Below the pieces are notes generated by a model, which saw only the letters and a program-made list of their open reading frames with translations, had not been told where the DNA came from and did no database searches. A stretch of 63,498 nucleotides of DNA from assembly GCA_002118135.1 (NCBI GenBank), contig BDIU01000522.1:1-63498 (forward strand). Reading direction: 5' to 3'. The position numbers and the translations under genes are program-made. Numbering within the stretch: the stretch's first letter is position 1; every line of letters starts with the position of its first letter. Of this stretch, positions 43,949 through 55,860 are shown in pieces. Origin of the DNA: Trebouxia sp. TZW2008. Lineage: Eukaryota > Chlorophyta > Trebouxiophyceae > Trebouxiales > Trebouxiaceae.

Positions 43949-46900
43949 TCATAGCTTCCTGGCTGCAGACTGTGCTGCCTCAGCTTCCAGTTTGGCTTGC
44001 TGACAAGCTTTTGTGGTGGCTTGGATGTTGACCTGCATGCAAGCAACATGTTATTGCCCATGTGAGCTCGATTGCAGTGTTGTTTCCTGGCCTCAGCAGT
44101 GTTGCTTGGTTGCAAGGCAATGGCTACAGGGTGATGCAGAACAGCAGCGTCATGTGACACCAGACAGCAATGTGATGCATGACAGTAGTGTCATGTGGTG
44201 CAGAACAGCAGTACCATGCAAGACGGGACAGCAGTGTCAGGTGAGGCAGGACAGCACTTTTGATGTAAGGCAGAGCAGGACAGCAAAGTCATGTGTGGGA
44301 AAGGAGGAGCAGCAGGACCTGCATCTGCAGATGCATTGGCAATTGGATTGCGTACAGGTGCAGTCATGTGGTGAAGGTCAGCAGGAGCACGAGACTAACT
44401 ACCAGGACCTGCATAGCAAGCAAATGCCAAAGTGTGGTGCAGAACAGCAATTGCCAGTCACGTGACAATCATTGCTGTTGACATGATTGGCAGTCAAAAT
44501 TCACAGGTGGTGTGCGTTAGCAGTCAAAATTCCCATGTGGTGTGCGTAAGCAACAGGAGCAGCAGCAGGACCTGCATGGTGCCGTGTGCAGCCCAGTGCT
44601 GATCAGCACGCACAGCACCCTCGACACCAGCATCTCTGGCCATGCGGGCTGCCTCCAGGCACAGGTCCAATGCCTCGGCATGGGACCCTGCCAGTTGCTG
44701 GGGGGGACGCTCCCCCTGCAACTGCTCCACCCACCTGGGCCGCCCCTCCTGCCACTTCCCTGTCACACACATGTCTTGTCAAAACAAGGTGAAGGACATG
44801 AGGATCTGGATGCAGAGTGCTGGTGTGTTGTGTGCCATGGCTTTGCTGCAGACCTGCTAATTGCTGCCCAACTTGCACAGTGGAATTGACCAACAATCTT
44901 TGTTACCATGTGCAATTGAGCAGCGCTGCTGTTCCACATGCTATAGCTCTACAAACACTGCACTTCCTGCAATGTCATGCTTTTGATGTTTGAACTTATA
45001 ATAAGAAATTTTTGACAGCAAAAGGCTCTGAAGCCTCGTCTGTCCATTGTTGACTATCTTTCACAGTGTGCATACATCACCCAAGCTTCTTGCCATGCAG
45101 TCATGAGCAGCACTGCTATCTTACATGCTGGATCTGTGTAAAAACTCACCTCCCCATTGTTGACACACCATCCATGCTTCTTGCCATGTACACATAAGCA
45201 ACACTGCAACCCTGCATGATAGAGCCATAAAATGCTTACCTGCCCATTGTTGGCCGTCTTCCACAGTGTACACGCACCACCCATGCTTCTTGCCATGCGC
45301 CCACTGGCCCTCGTACGCCTGCCCGCTGGCAAACAGGTAGGTGCCATAGCCATGCGGCACATCAGAGTCACACTGCCCCAGGTACCTATCCCCATTAGGA
45401 AAGCTGTATGTGCCGAAGCCATGCCTGAGACCCCTGCTATACTGCCCAGCATAGTTGCTGTTGTCTGTGCACTGCTGCATGCCCAGCCCTTGTCTCACTC
45501 CCGTGGTCCACTCGCCTTCATAGTAGTCACCATTGTGGTACTCGCACACTCCGAAGCCATGCCTGCGGCCTTGTTGGAAGTTGCCAGTGTAGGTGGAGCC
45601 TTGCTCGAAGGCCTCACAGCCTAGGCCGTGGTACAGACCACTTGCCCACTGCAACAGCAAAAGCGCACGTGAAACACACTGTCGAACATTGAACGACTTC
45701 CAGCTCATTTGTGAATGCTGAAATGAAACCACTTCATAGGTACTGCATACACTGCTGGGCCAGTGACATGACTACATGATACATTCCGACTGCCCACTGC
45801 AACAGCAAAGAAGCACAATGTACATCGATGAAAAGGGTCAAGACCCTCACCAATGCTGCATAGTACTCTTGAATACACTGCAGAGACGGTAGGCTTAATG
45901 CAAACAGTACTGACTGAGCATGAGTGCTGGAGCAATATGGCAGCTGCAAAAGATGCAGACAGTGCTGGCAAGCATGAGACATGCACCGGTCTGAACTGCA
46001 TCAACAAGTCTTTTCAGCAATCATCATGCAACACTGATGCTGCATGGGCACGGCCTTAGATGCCCTGGGGACGCAGAACCAGCAATAACAGCTTGAAAAC
46101 AGTACTTTCATCACACCACCAGTTGCACTGGCATCCACATGATGCATAGAGACAATGCACAGACATAAATGTAAACTTTGTCTGATGCATTCAGCACAGA
46201 CTGAGATTTCAGACTTACTTGGCCGGCATATCTGCCTTGCTGGGCAAATGTGTACACTCCGCTGTCTTGCATGCAGTCCTGTCCAAAATTGCCCTCATAC
46301 ACATCGCCATTGGCAAAGTGGTACACTGCCAGGCCCTGCCTTATGCCCTCAGCATATTGCCCTTTGAAAGTATCCCCATTGGGCAACTGCTCCAGTGAAG
46401 GGACAGCCTGTTGCCCTTCGATAGGCTCTCGACTGGCAGGCTCCTCAACATCAGGCTTAGTGGGTGAAGCCTTGCAGCAGATCCAGGCCAGCTTCTTCTT
46501 CTTGGGGGTAGTGGGGGGTCTGCGGGGGATGGCTTGGGGGGTTGCAGGTTTGGCTTTGGCTGGGCTGGGCATGCAGGGGGTGGGTGTGATCTCATGCACA
46601 GGGTGGTCAGGGGTTCTAACCCCCGTTGTGGGAACAGCCCAGTTCGTGTGTTTTTGCCCATCTGCTGGCTGAGCTCTCAAGTCTGCTGCGCTGTCAAGCA
46701 CTGACACCAGCTCATCAACGCCGGCGTCTGATGAGTCAGACTCTTCTTCAGTCTCCTTCAGCATCCCCCACTTGCGCAGCACGCTTGCTGAGGCTCCCTC
46801 AAAGTCGTCTAAGCTGGGGCTGTCCGAAGTGGTAGAGGCAGCACGGTTTAGGCGGGCGGGTTTACTTGGGGGTCTGGGGGCTGTGCGTGGGGTGGCCTGC

Positions 46901-49900
46901 AGGAACATGATGTTTTAGGCACAACCAATAGATGCTCCTCCTGCTGATTCTGTCAATATAGCAGAAGGCCTTGCAAGTGTTGTTATGCATTTGCTCACAC
47001 ACGTGTATAGGACAAGAATGAAACATGAAACACAGCCAAAACAATGCTTGGACTGCAACCTGGCGCAAACATGTTGAGATGCTTCCATGGGGCAACAGCA
47101 TGCCAAATTTTATTTCTCTCATTGCGCAAAGGAGGAGCAGCATGTGATGTCCCAGCAACATCACCATGCAGAGACTGCTGTACCTTACATGGCACACACA
47201 GTAGTGTGGGGGGGTTGTAGTACAGATGGTTGGATGCTGACCCGAGATTCCAATGTTGAAGGCTCTGCTGGGAACTGAGATCAAGCGAGGGCTTTGCTAC
47301 CACCTTGCTGCTTTGCTATGAAAGTTGTGCGCACAAAGTCCAAGTGAGAGTCCTGTACTAAAATAATTTGCCAACTGACCTGAGGTCCCAGCTGCTGAAG
47401 GCTCTGCTGGAGGCTTTGCTGGGAGCTGAGGCTGAGGGGGGGCTTGGAGGGGGTGATCCTGGTGGGCCCAAAGGCAGGTGCAGGGGCGGGGGCAGCATTG
47501 GAGGCCCTAGGGTGGCTGGGGGCTAGCATACTGGGAGCTGTAGCGGGCACCTGCATCACAAAGCGAAGCAATTTCACCACTCATGTTGACTATGGCTTGA
47601 ATTTAGCATGGTTCTTGCAGAATTGGGGTATGCATGAGAGGTCATGAAATGGTTTAGGTGTGCACAAGGGTGAACTGCAAGATTGCAACTGTTGCGGGCA
47701 CTTGCATCACACAGCCAAAATGCTAATGACAGCTGTCCGTTTGCATTTATCAAACATAATGAGATACAGTTTGAGTTTGCACATGCCGGGTTGCCTTGCA
47801 ACACGAGGGCCCCGCAACTTGCGTGCTGTGCTTGAGGCCTGCAGCACACAACATGCAGCTAGAGACAGTATCGTCAGCAGGTAGGAATGCTTGTGAACAA
47901 GACCGAGTGCATCAGCAAGTCAAAGAAAGGGTGCACAAGTAAGCAGATGGGTACAAGAGCAAGCGGCAGAGTTAGCGAATCAAGCATAAAGACAATGTGT
48001 TGACCTGGCGCAGCTGCAGGGTAGTGAAGGTGGCAGATCTGCGCAGAAATTGACCTTTATGAAATCGTGAGCAGGAAGAATAGCGTAGATTAAGCCAATG
48101 TTTTGTAAAGCACAGGAGGAAGTCAAAGCAAAAGCCTGTCAAGCAAAGGGCAAGAAGTGAAGTCACCTGGCGCAACTGCAGGGGAGTGAAGGTGGCAGAT
48201 CTGCGCGGTAGGGGTGCCAGGGCTTCAAACACAATGGTCAACCCGCCCTGCGCCTGGTCCACAGACCTCAGAACAGAGTCCAGCTGCCTCGTGTCACTGA
48301 TGCCTGCACAATCAGATGCTGCACGTTGAGTTTGTTCTTCTGTAATGTGCTTGACACTGCATGGAGTTTGGCTACGTATTGTTGCTAGCAAGTCAGGCTA
48401 GTGGGTCAGGCTTCATGAGCAAAAGCAACATTAGAAGTTCTGGCTCAGCTTGGCTACATTGCTTTGCAAAGTGGCAAACCATCTCACCTTTGCAGTGAAA
48501 CATGATGAAGATCATACAAGGATCTGCAAACACTGCCTCGCACACGCATGTCTTCTAAGGCACAATGAGATTCACAGTTAAGAATTCCTAACATGCAATG
48601 CTGGAAAGCAGGGGTCAGGTGTACAGCCAGGCTGTGTCAACGACCATGTCATGAGGCAAATGCAGTGCAAGCGCAAAGATGGCCACCTTGTCACAGCATA
48701 TCTGCCATGTAGCTTTTGACTACTGAACGGCTTGGCAGGTGATGATCGCGCCACATTGCACCTAGATAGGCATGAGAGGAAAATGACTGTTGCTAAACAC
48801 CTCACCTCGTGCCACAGCAGCAGCTTGAGCCTGCCTGGCTTTGGTCATGGCTGTACTGCTGAGGGGAAAGAATCTGTCCAGCTTGTCAATCTGGCCACAG
48901 GCCTCTACCCACTGTTTTTCACTGGAGTCCAGCTCCTGCAAGTCACAAACAGTTGAGCAAGCGCAAACAGCAATTGTGATGTTGACTGAAGCCAACATAA
49001 CGCGATGGCACTGAAGGTGACGACACCTGCAGCATTTTGACCAAGCACTGCCAGCTTTGCTAGGTGTGTTGGGCAGCATTTGGCACTATGTGTGGCATTG
49101 GACTAAGCCATCTTCTCTCACATCTTCTCACTGAAGTGCAGCTCCTGCAGCACAGAAAAACCAGCAGGCACAAACAAACATGATACTATCAAAACGAGAT
49201 AGAGTTGACCAAGCTCTATACAGCCTAAAGTGACGAAGCAATACCAATAGTTCTAAGGCAGGTCTGTTGGTCTGTTTCCATCACTTTCATGCAGCAGGTG
49301 GCAGTCTGTGTAACAGGGACAATTGAAAAGGATCTGACTGTCAAGAGGAACTCACGCCCACTCAGAGCTATGGAGTTGTTTGGCTCTGGGGCCACCTCAT
49401 GGCAGGCATGAGCTCTCCTGTCACCAAATGGTACCACTTTGTTTGGGGCAGTCAGGCAGCACTGCAACAGCGTGTGGGAGGCTAAGTAAGCAAAGCAGTG
49501 GCAATGATGTCAAATGGCACATGCAGCAGCAGCTCAGCTTCACGGGGACCTCCATGCTGCGACCAAGCAATACCACCTTTGCTGTTGGAGTCCGGCAGCA
49601 AGTCACAGTGTGTTTGGTATCGACCATGTGATGCAATGGCACTGCAGGGCAGTAAGCCTAGCAGCAGGTGTAGCAGCAGCAGCAGACCTTCATGAGAGAC
49701 ACCATACGGCGAGCTCTGGAGCGGCCGCTGCGGCCTCCTTGCACAGCACTCAGCTGGTGCAGATCCTGCAGCAGGGTCCAGGTCTGCTGGATGGCATGGC
49801 CTAGCCGCTCACGCCGTAAATGCACCTTCACCCTCAACCCAGCCCTAGACCACACAACACACAATCAATGAATGGATATACATGTATCACTTCTCTCATA

Positions 49901-52900
49901 GAGGCCCAACAGGGATTCATATAGACAATGTCAAGGGCAGACACCCAGGTGGACCTACTGCATGCAACAATTGAGCTTGCTGGGCGCATGCCCTACAGTG
50001 TGAGATGTTTGCATTACACCAGGCTGATGTGACACAGGCTGCGCACTTGCATTGCCAGAGTGCTTGCATTGCATGCTTGTACCACCGCAGCAAGCAATCT
50101 GCTGCAGTTAGCAAGCACGTCAACGATGATGATGCAGCAAACCAGTTGTTGGCAGGACCTTGCATGTCAATACCGTCTTTGGCAGAGACTTCCTTGACAA
50201 TCAGGGTCATGAGTTTTCACTAGCAAGCGTATACATGACAAAGATAATGAAGAATAGCACTTGGCCGCAGGGGCTTATGCATCTCTGACTCCTTTCTGCA
50301 GAGGCCTCAACAACATTACTGTCCTCAATACGCAGGTAAACTTGGTGTGCATTGTACTGCCAGGCGTGAGGACATCAAGACATCACACAAATTGGCCAGA
50401 GGCTTGCAATGTCGCTGACAGTGCTTGGAATCAAGATCAGAATGTGGCAGCAGGCGCTTACGCATCTCTGACGTCCTTGGCAGAGGCTTCTTTGACAAGG
50501 CGCTCCAGGTCCTGCAGGCTGCGCAGCACCACTGTCACAGCAGACTGCCCTGCCTCATCAGCTTGCAGCAGCGCACCCCCGGCATTGCCTAGCACCCCTG
50601 CCTGCTCTGGATCCAGGCTTGACATAGCTGCACCACATACAAATCAGATGAGGGGCGGTTGCACAAGTTAAGCCAAGAAAAGTCAGCTGTCTTGCACTAC
50701 AGTGACTCAAATTGCAGCGGCAACCGCCAGCATTGCCCAGCACGCCTGCCTGCTCTGGGTCCAGGCTGGACATAGCTGCCCCACACAAATATGATGTCAT
50801 ACAACTGACTTGACTGTACCAAAGTCTTGCAGACCACACAAACACCTGCTCTGAGTTCAAGCAAACCATAACAACATGTAATCCCACAAGCTGCATAAGC
50901 TGAGCTTCAGAATGAAACCAGCGGTCAATGCAGCCTGCAATGCCCTTTCACATTGCCTCGACTGTCTTGCCTGATATGGGCAATGCAGCCAGCCAGAGGA
51001 GGGACAATGCAGCCAGCTGGGAGGTCCTTGCCAGTGCTAAGGATACTGCCACTAGTGGTCAGCATGAAAAGATTGCCTCTCATCAATGCCTCTCAGATTC
51101 CACAATGTTTGGGAAAATGTGCAAGTCATGAAGCATTCCAGATGAATTGTGTATGACATTACCTTCCCTGTCTCGTTTGGTGGGAACGGTGCGGCCAGTG
51201 GGCAGGCCGTCATCAGTGCCTAGCATGCTGATGCTCGTGCTGAGCACATACAGGTGTCAGTGTACGAGTGTTGCTCAAATTTGCACAACATGTCTATACA
51301 GCACTTTTGCATTGTCTTCCAAATTATTTTCTCTGTCTGATCTTGTAGGCACCATGTGACCAGTGGGAAGGGCCTCGCCAGTGCTCAAGGTGCTGCACAG
51401 CTGGTGAGGAGGAAAAATTGGAATGATATGATTGTTGCACAAAGTGTGTATGCAGCACATTTGCATTGTCCCTGAAAGTACCTTCTCTGTCTCGTCTGGT
51501 AGGAACCATGCGGCCAGTGGGCAGGCCTTCTCCAGTGCTCAGGATGCTGGCACTGGTGGTCAGCAATCTGCCAGCAGGGATGGTGGCTGAGGCCTTTCTC
51601 TGTGGCCCTGAAGGGCTTCTGCCGCTGCCCTGCCAGGGAGGGCGCTGATTGGCCATGTCCCCTGGGGGCAGGGGCAGATCTGGCTGGGCTGGTGACCAGG
51701 CAGCAAAGGGGCTGGCCCCCACAAGCCCTAGCAATCAATCAAACACTCAGTCCATAGCACTGCTGATGCACCGACAGAGTCAGCACAGAGGCGCATGCAC
51801 TGCAATGTCAATACACACAGTCCCTTGGGGCAAGGGCAGATCTGGCTGGGCGGGTGACCAGGCAGCAAAGGGGCTGGCCCCCACAAGCCCTAATCAGCAA
51901 GCAATCACTCAATTCATTCGACAGCCAACACAGCAACAATGCAACAAGTTGAGACAATAGTGATAGAAGCTGCTTGTTTAGTTCAAACATGGCTGGGCTG
52001 GCAACCAGGCAGCACAAGGAATGGCCGCACACGCCCTATTGACCAATCAAGCACTTTATTCCAACCTGAGCAGCCGAACAGAAAAACCAGACTTTCATAA
52101 GCCCATTAAGTATATTCGGCTCACAACCGCAACACACTTTATAAAAAGATTCTATCTGTTGTACAGATGCGGCGTTGTCAGCTTTCATCAAATCAGAGTA
52201 TTTGTACATATGTACAGCAGTCCATCTCAGGAAGTGTTTGACTAGGCTGTTGCGACAATGTGAGACAAAGTCACTGTCAAAGCACCTGTAGTGGCTGGTC
52301 TTGAGGACTGGTCCCAAGCCTGGAGATGGTCTGGAGTATGCCTGCCTGAAGTGGTGCCAGCTGACTTGGTGGTGGGAGGTTGGCGGGGGGTGGTGCCGGG
52401 GGAGGCGGAGGGGTCAGTGGTGGAGGAGCAAGCGGTGACAAAGGATGGCATAGCTTGCGCTTCCTCATCCTGAGGCCTCCACGCACCTGGCCCTGCACAA
52501 AACAATACTCACGACTCTGCTCAAACGTCCCAGACGAAACATTGACACCAAAGAGGAGAAGTTGTTCAGATGTCACTGGACTTCATGGCAGCGACTTGTC
52601 TGTCTATTCATCAGTTGAGCTAAAATGCCTTTGTGGTCTGTTGCAGGCCCAGGTGCATGAAGGCCTCAGCAGTAGGCATTCAAAATCCAGTAGGCATCTG
52701 AGACGCCAAAAGAGATCTTTTGTAAGGATAGAAAAGCATTTTCTGCCTTGAAATACCATCATGGCCGGCATTTGATGATGCACAATTTTGAAGGCCTGAT
52801 GCCAAATGCACTCAACAATGCCTTGTGGTGTGAGGACACTTGCAGGGAACAAATGCAACTGTAGCCTCAAGCAGACATTGTATACAGCAATTTCTTGATA

Positions 52901-53515
52901 TCACAACACTCACTGCAAGGGCAATGTAAGGACGATGCAGTTGCAAATCAAGCAGTGCTTTCTGACTGCAGTACTTCTGAGTACGACAATTCAATGCAAC
53001 AACAAATGCAGTGAACAAATGCAGTCATAGCATCAAGAACTGGAGAGACAGTGCAGGGAACAAACGCAGTAGCAGCATCACAAACTGGAAGGACAGTTGC
53101 AGGGGGCAGATGCAATGGTGGCATCAAGAAAAGGCTGTGTACCTGAGTACTCCCGCCTGAGTGGAGCTTGCCGTCGAGCTGGCACAGCAGTCTTGGGAGA
53201 TGCAGTGGAGGGAGGGCCTCTCACTGGGGCCGCCCAGGGGCTGTTGCCAGAAGCCCTCCTGGTAGGTGTTGACCAACCGCTCCCGCCTGAGGCAGCACGC
53301 AGATGATTTGCAATGGTGCCTTTTGAGGGAAACTGTCTGTCAATTGAGTCCAGCAGACGTTTACCACTGCCAAGTGCCTGAGCAACCTGAGTGCCTTTAC
53401 TTGAGCAAGCTGATGATGCTGAGCCTAAGCTTGTCTTTGAAGCTTCACGGAGCAGATCCAATGGCAAGCATGCTATTGATGGCTGAGCATTGGCCCTGGT
53501 CTGGAGATTACTCAT
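43949..53515 (-). CDS. MORN-repeat protein with long Pro/Ser-rich N-terminal half
   Basis: Thirteen exons: 53515-53143, 52492-52286, 51727-51482, 50627-50462, 49844-49688, 49461-49356, 48935-48806, 48303-48167, 47550-47380, 46896-46219, 45648-45240, 44759-44572 and 44032-43949, about 1017 codons. Phases agree at all joins except 49356 to 48935, where a short exon may be missing. The first ~275 residues are Pro/Ser/Thr/Arg-rich. A helical region follows (LRSLQDLERLVKEAS, HAIQQTWTLLQDLHQL), then a Pro/Ser linker and eight MORN repeats (NGDVYEGNF, QGRRHGFGV, RGLRHGFGTYSFPNGDRYLG and similar), ending EALDLCLEAARMARDAGV. The helical tail resembles plant MORN proteins annotated as SET7/9-like without a SET domain. 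MORN repeats often bind membranes or scaffolds. The ATG at 53515 opens the first exon; the alternative is that this region is the 3' part of the EB1-type gene just upstream. Confidence 0.78.
45060..45235 (-). repeat. Decayed tandem copies of the last MORN-exon donor
   Basis: The end of the exon at 45240 (HGKKHGWCV then CAATGGGCAG|GTAAGC) recurs as ACAATGGGGAG|GTGAGT near 45145-45195 and, more decayed, near 45060-45110. Spacing is about 90-110 bases. The copies lose the MORN frame. Confidence 0.7.
45735..45805 (-). repeat. Decayed copy of the 45648 MORN exon start
   Basis: Minus sense: the acceptor TTGCTGTTGCAG is identical to that of the exon at 45648, followed by TGGGCAGTCGGAATGTATCA against TGGGCAAGTGGTCTGTACCA. 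The copy then loses the frame. It sits upstream of the live exon. Confidence 0.7.
47995..48055 (-). repeat. Copy of the exon 48303-48167 3' end
   Basis: CGCAGATCTGCCACCTTCAC, then CTGCAGCTGCGCCAG|GTCAAC, repeats the end and donor of the neighbouring exon (RRSATFTPLQLRQ). The copy still reads RRSATFTTLQLRQ but has no matching acceptor nearby. Confidence 0.65.
50150..50345 (-). repeat. Decayed copies of the 50627-50462 exon 3' end
   Basis: Two partial copies of the block encoding VKEASAKDVRDA and its donor GC|GTAAGC are seen, at about 50165-50205 (GTCAAGGAAGTCTCTGCCAA) and 50260-50310 (GAGGCCTCTGCAGAAAGGAG, then ATGCATAAGC). Neither keeps a usable donor and frame together. Confidence 0.6.
50690..50790 (-). 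repeat. Copy of the 50627 exon 5' half
   Basis: The acceptor GGGCAG and the first 18 codons (AMSSLDPEQAGVLGNAGG) are present in frame with only silent or conservative changes, then diverge. It lies directly upstream of the live exon, about 160 bases away. Confidence 0.75.
51000..51440 (-). repeat. Three further copies of the 'LSTGEGLPTGR' exon
   Basis: The end of the exon at 51727-51482 (SILSTGEGLPTGRMVPTRRD) recurs at about 51400-51330, 51240-51170 and 51060-51000 as LSTGEALPTGHMVPTRSD, SMLGTDDGLPTGRTVPTKRD and SILSTGKDLPAGCIVP. The 51170 copy keeps a donor (GGGAAG|GTAATG), the 51330 copy has lost it, and the last is decayed. None joins the upstream exon in phase, so I treat them as echoes, though the 51170 copy looks under coding constraint. 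Confidence 0.65.
51795..52035 (-). repeat. Copies of the 51727 exon 5' half
   Basis: Minus-sense CTAGGGCTTGTGGGGGCCAG and the following ~70 bases (GASPFAAWSPAQPDLPLP) are repeated almost exactly near 51895-51815 and, decayed with an in-frame TGA, near 52035-51980. Each copy keeps a TAG-type acceptor. Confidence 0.75.
52890..53005 (+). mobile_element. MITE copy 7 (partial) in the MORN-gene intron 1
   Basis: Carries gcaatgtaaggacgatgcag, aatcaagcagtgctttctga and tactctgag-like gtacttctgagtacgacaat, matching the family core. Termini are degenerate. It is in the intron between the exons at 53143 and 52492. Confidence 0.55.
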
Positions 53516-53997
53516 ACCGTCCGTCCAACATTGTGCATGTGGTTTTGCATGGTCATGTGTGCGTTGAGCGGTTCAAAATGGACGTCTCCTGTTATCAGCT
53601 GATTGCTCCTGCATGTGACTACCTGGGAAACCTGAGCCTGCTTTGCATGCTTTATGCCTGAAGGAAAGACCTCTACCAGGACAAGCTGAGTCTGATTACG
53701 CGTATCCAGCATTTGGGCATTGCCCTGCTCACAAAGGACGCATGCAAATCAATGAGGCTTGGCTTTTACAGCAAGGCAGGCAGCAGCTAGAGCTTGACAG
53801 CAGATGGCTGCAGCTGCTCATATCTGGAGTCTGCATATAAACTGTGAATTCACAAGTTCGGCATGTGGCTCCAATGTTGCTTCCTAAGTTGTGGCAATCA
53901 TGGTGACCTCTCCGCCCTCCATGTTCAATATAAATACTTTAACTTAGCACATAATCGAACTGGTTGGAGACAGTTGATTGCTTCTGTACATACCTAG

Positions 53998-54187
53998 ATG
54001 GGCCTGCTGAGCCTGCCTAGCCCACGTTTACAATGAATGAATGAATGAGTGAGTGAGTGAGTGAAAGAGTGAGTGAGTGAGTGAGTGAGTGAATGAGTGA
54101 GTGGGTAGGTGGGTGGGTGGGTGGGTGGGTGGGTGAGTGAGTGAGTGAGTGAGTGAGTGAACGAGTCATGGTGACAGAGGGACTCAC
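53998..54187. repeat. (TGAG)n tract with shared palindromic tail next to an exon donor
   Basis: Starts with gatgggcctgctgagcctgc + ctagcccacg and continues as TGAA/TGAG/TGGG units up to about 17 bases from the donor at 54187. The tail is the same imperfect palindrome (TGGGC...GCCCA) seen at 37373. A shorter relative (gggcctgctgagcctgtcta) is at 4800-4820. Confidence 0.75.
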
Positions 54188-55860
54188 CAGGCAGAGCCCC
54201 AGAGCTTGTGCGCCGGCCGCTAGCAGCTTCCTGACGATGGGATACAGGGTCATACCCAGGCAACGGGTCCCGCCCTACGCACCAGCCACGTAACACGCTT
54301 TCAACACTGAACATGGTGCAGTCTGCTGTATGCCCCACATGCACAAAGCTACCTCTAGCCATTGGGCTTCATGACAAGACATCTGTGACAGCAGCAGCCT
54401 AAGCATGAAAACTGACTGTACATAGCTGAGCCATCTCTAATCGCAGCTAGCGAAGAGCTGCAGACAAACTGTGTTGTCACGAGACAATGTGCAATCGCCC
54501 CAGCAGTTGCTTGTTAGTTTGAGCAGCAGGAGGCCTGCATAGTTTGTCATGCTGCAGACTGCAACAGCGTGACAGCCAAAGCGTCTTGAACAGGATGATT
54601 GTGCTGTGACCTCAACCAACACATGGCCACCATGGGCTCAGTGAGCAGGGAATGAGCAGTGAGACACTGAGCGCTTTTAGGCAAGCATTGCTTTTGCCAG
54701 CACTCCTCCAGGCGCAAATGCAAAACTACAGCAATGAAGACTTGATGTGGACCCAACGCAGACAAGGTTGTTTACAGACAGCTGGAAGAGCAAGCAAGCT
54801 GTGTTTGCTTGGCTGAAGTCTTCAACCTGCATGCATGCATTTGCATGTCTTTTATAGAGCTCACCATCATAACGCTGAGCCAGCCACTTTACAAAGTGCC
54901 AGTTTGCAACTGGCGATTTCATCATTTGCTGCCAGTCAAACTCCTGCAAGCAGCAGCACATACCTGCCAGACCCATTTACAGCCTGCAATAGGTTACAGC
55001 ACAGGCAGCAAGCACAAGCTCAAAACTGCAAGCCCAGAATGCGGCTTGGACTTGTGCCTTGCAGCATATTGCTAGCAGTAAACAATTGCCAGACCCAGTC
55101 AACAGCCTGAAAGTGTCAACAGCAGCAGCAGCAGCACAGCCTTCAAAATGCAAGTGCAGACCGTCTCCGGGGCCAACTCAATGCAATGCCACAATTATGT
55201 TCAGTATAGAAGTAAAAGTGTTTGCTTTTGTGAGTCAAATCCAGACTTTATCATGTGGACCATGCTCTGACCCTGACGCCTGGGTTTGTTGTTGTAAGCA
55301 AGCATTGTGCTAGTAGTTTGCAGCAGTTGCACAGGCTTGTGGCTGACCTGTGTAGCGCCTGATGCTGTAAGAGCAAGCTGCAGCTGCTTGTAGTTTGGAG
55401 TGAAGTCATGCTCACGCTGAGCTTCAAAATTCACCTGTTGATGCATGACACTGGCGTTCAGCAGCTGTAACAGCAAGGCTGCTGGAGTTCAGCATTGAAG
55501 CAGTCCAGACATGCAAGCTTCCCCAAGGAGGGCAAGTGACGGTTTCTGGGAATGCATGCCTAGTCAACTGTACCTTGTGCAGCTGCACTTTACCCTCAAA
55601 AGCATCCATGATTTGACAGTACAGGGCTCCATTTTGCAGCTGCATGCCACAGCATGTGCTTGAGTTGGCAGCACACAAAGTATTGACAAGCTCAAAAGAG
55701 GCGTTAGAGCATAAGCTAGGACACAAACTGGTGACAAGCTCACCTGTTCGAGCTTGGTCACTTTCAAGCTCAAAACATAGCTGACCCACTGCAGAACTTC
55801 TGATTTGCTCTGCGTCTGCGCTTGCAGCGAGCTGCGCCTGCTCACGATGCTGCTGGCCAT
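54188..55860 (-). CDS. EB1-type (MAPRE) microtubule plus-end protein, CH domain; 3' end unresolved
   Basis: Five exons join in phase: 55860-55744, 55639-55574, 55434-55348, 54943-54865 and 54274-54188. The start MASSIVSRRSSLQAQTQSKS leads into an EB1-type calponin-homology domain: EVLQWVSYVLSLKVTKLEQ, LQNGALYCQIMDAF, VNFEAQREHDFTPNYKQLQ and VANWHFVKWLAQRYDG, followed by RDPLPGYDPVSHRQEA as in EB1. EB proteins track growing microtubule plus ends. The usual C-terminal coiled-coil EBH domain is not seen. The last exon ends in phase 1. It could splice to a short exon ending TAG at about 54002, giving a CH-only protein, or to downstream Pro/Ser-rich exons now assigned to the MORN gene. Direct joining to 53515 is out of phase. 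Confidence 0.82.

Noticed and set aside
45853..46059. Short plus frame in the MORN locus
   Set aside because: It is intronic, without motif or partner exon; the adjacent minus-strand exon copy explains the local coding-like signal.
53994..54362. Threonine/histidine/serine repeat protein
   Set aside because: It is a (TGAG)n microsatellite in an intron.
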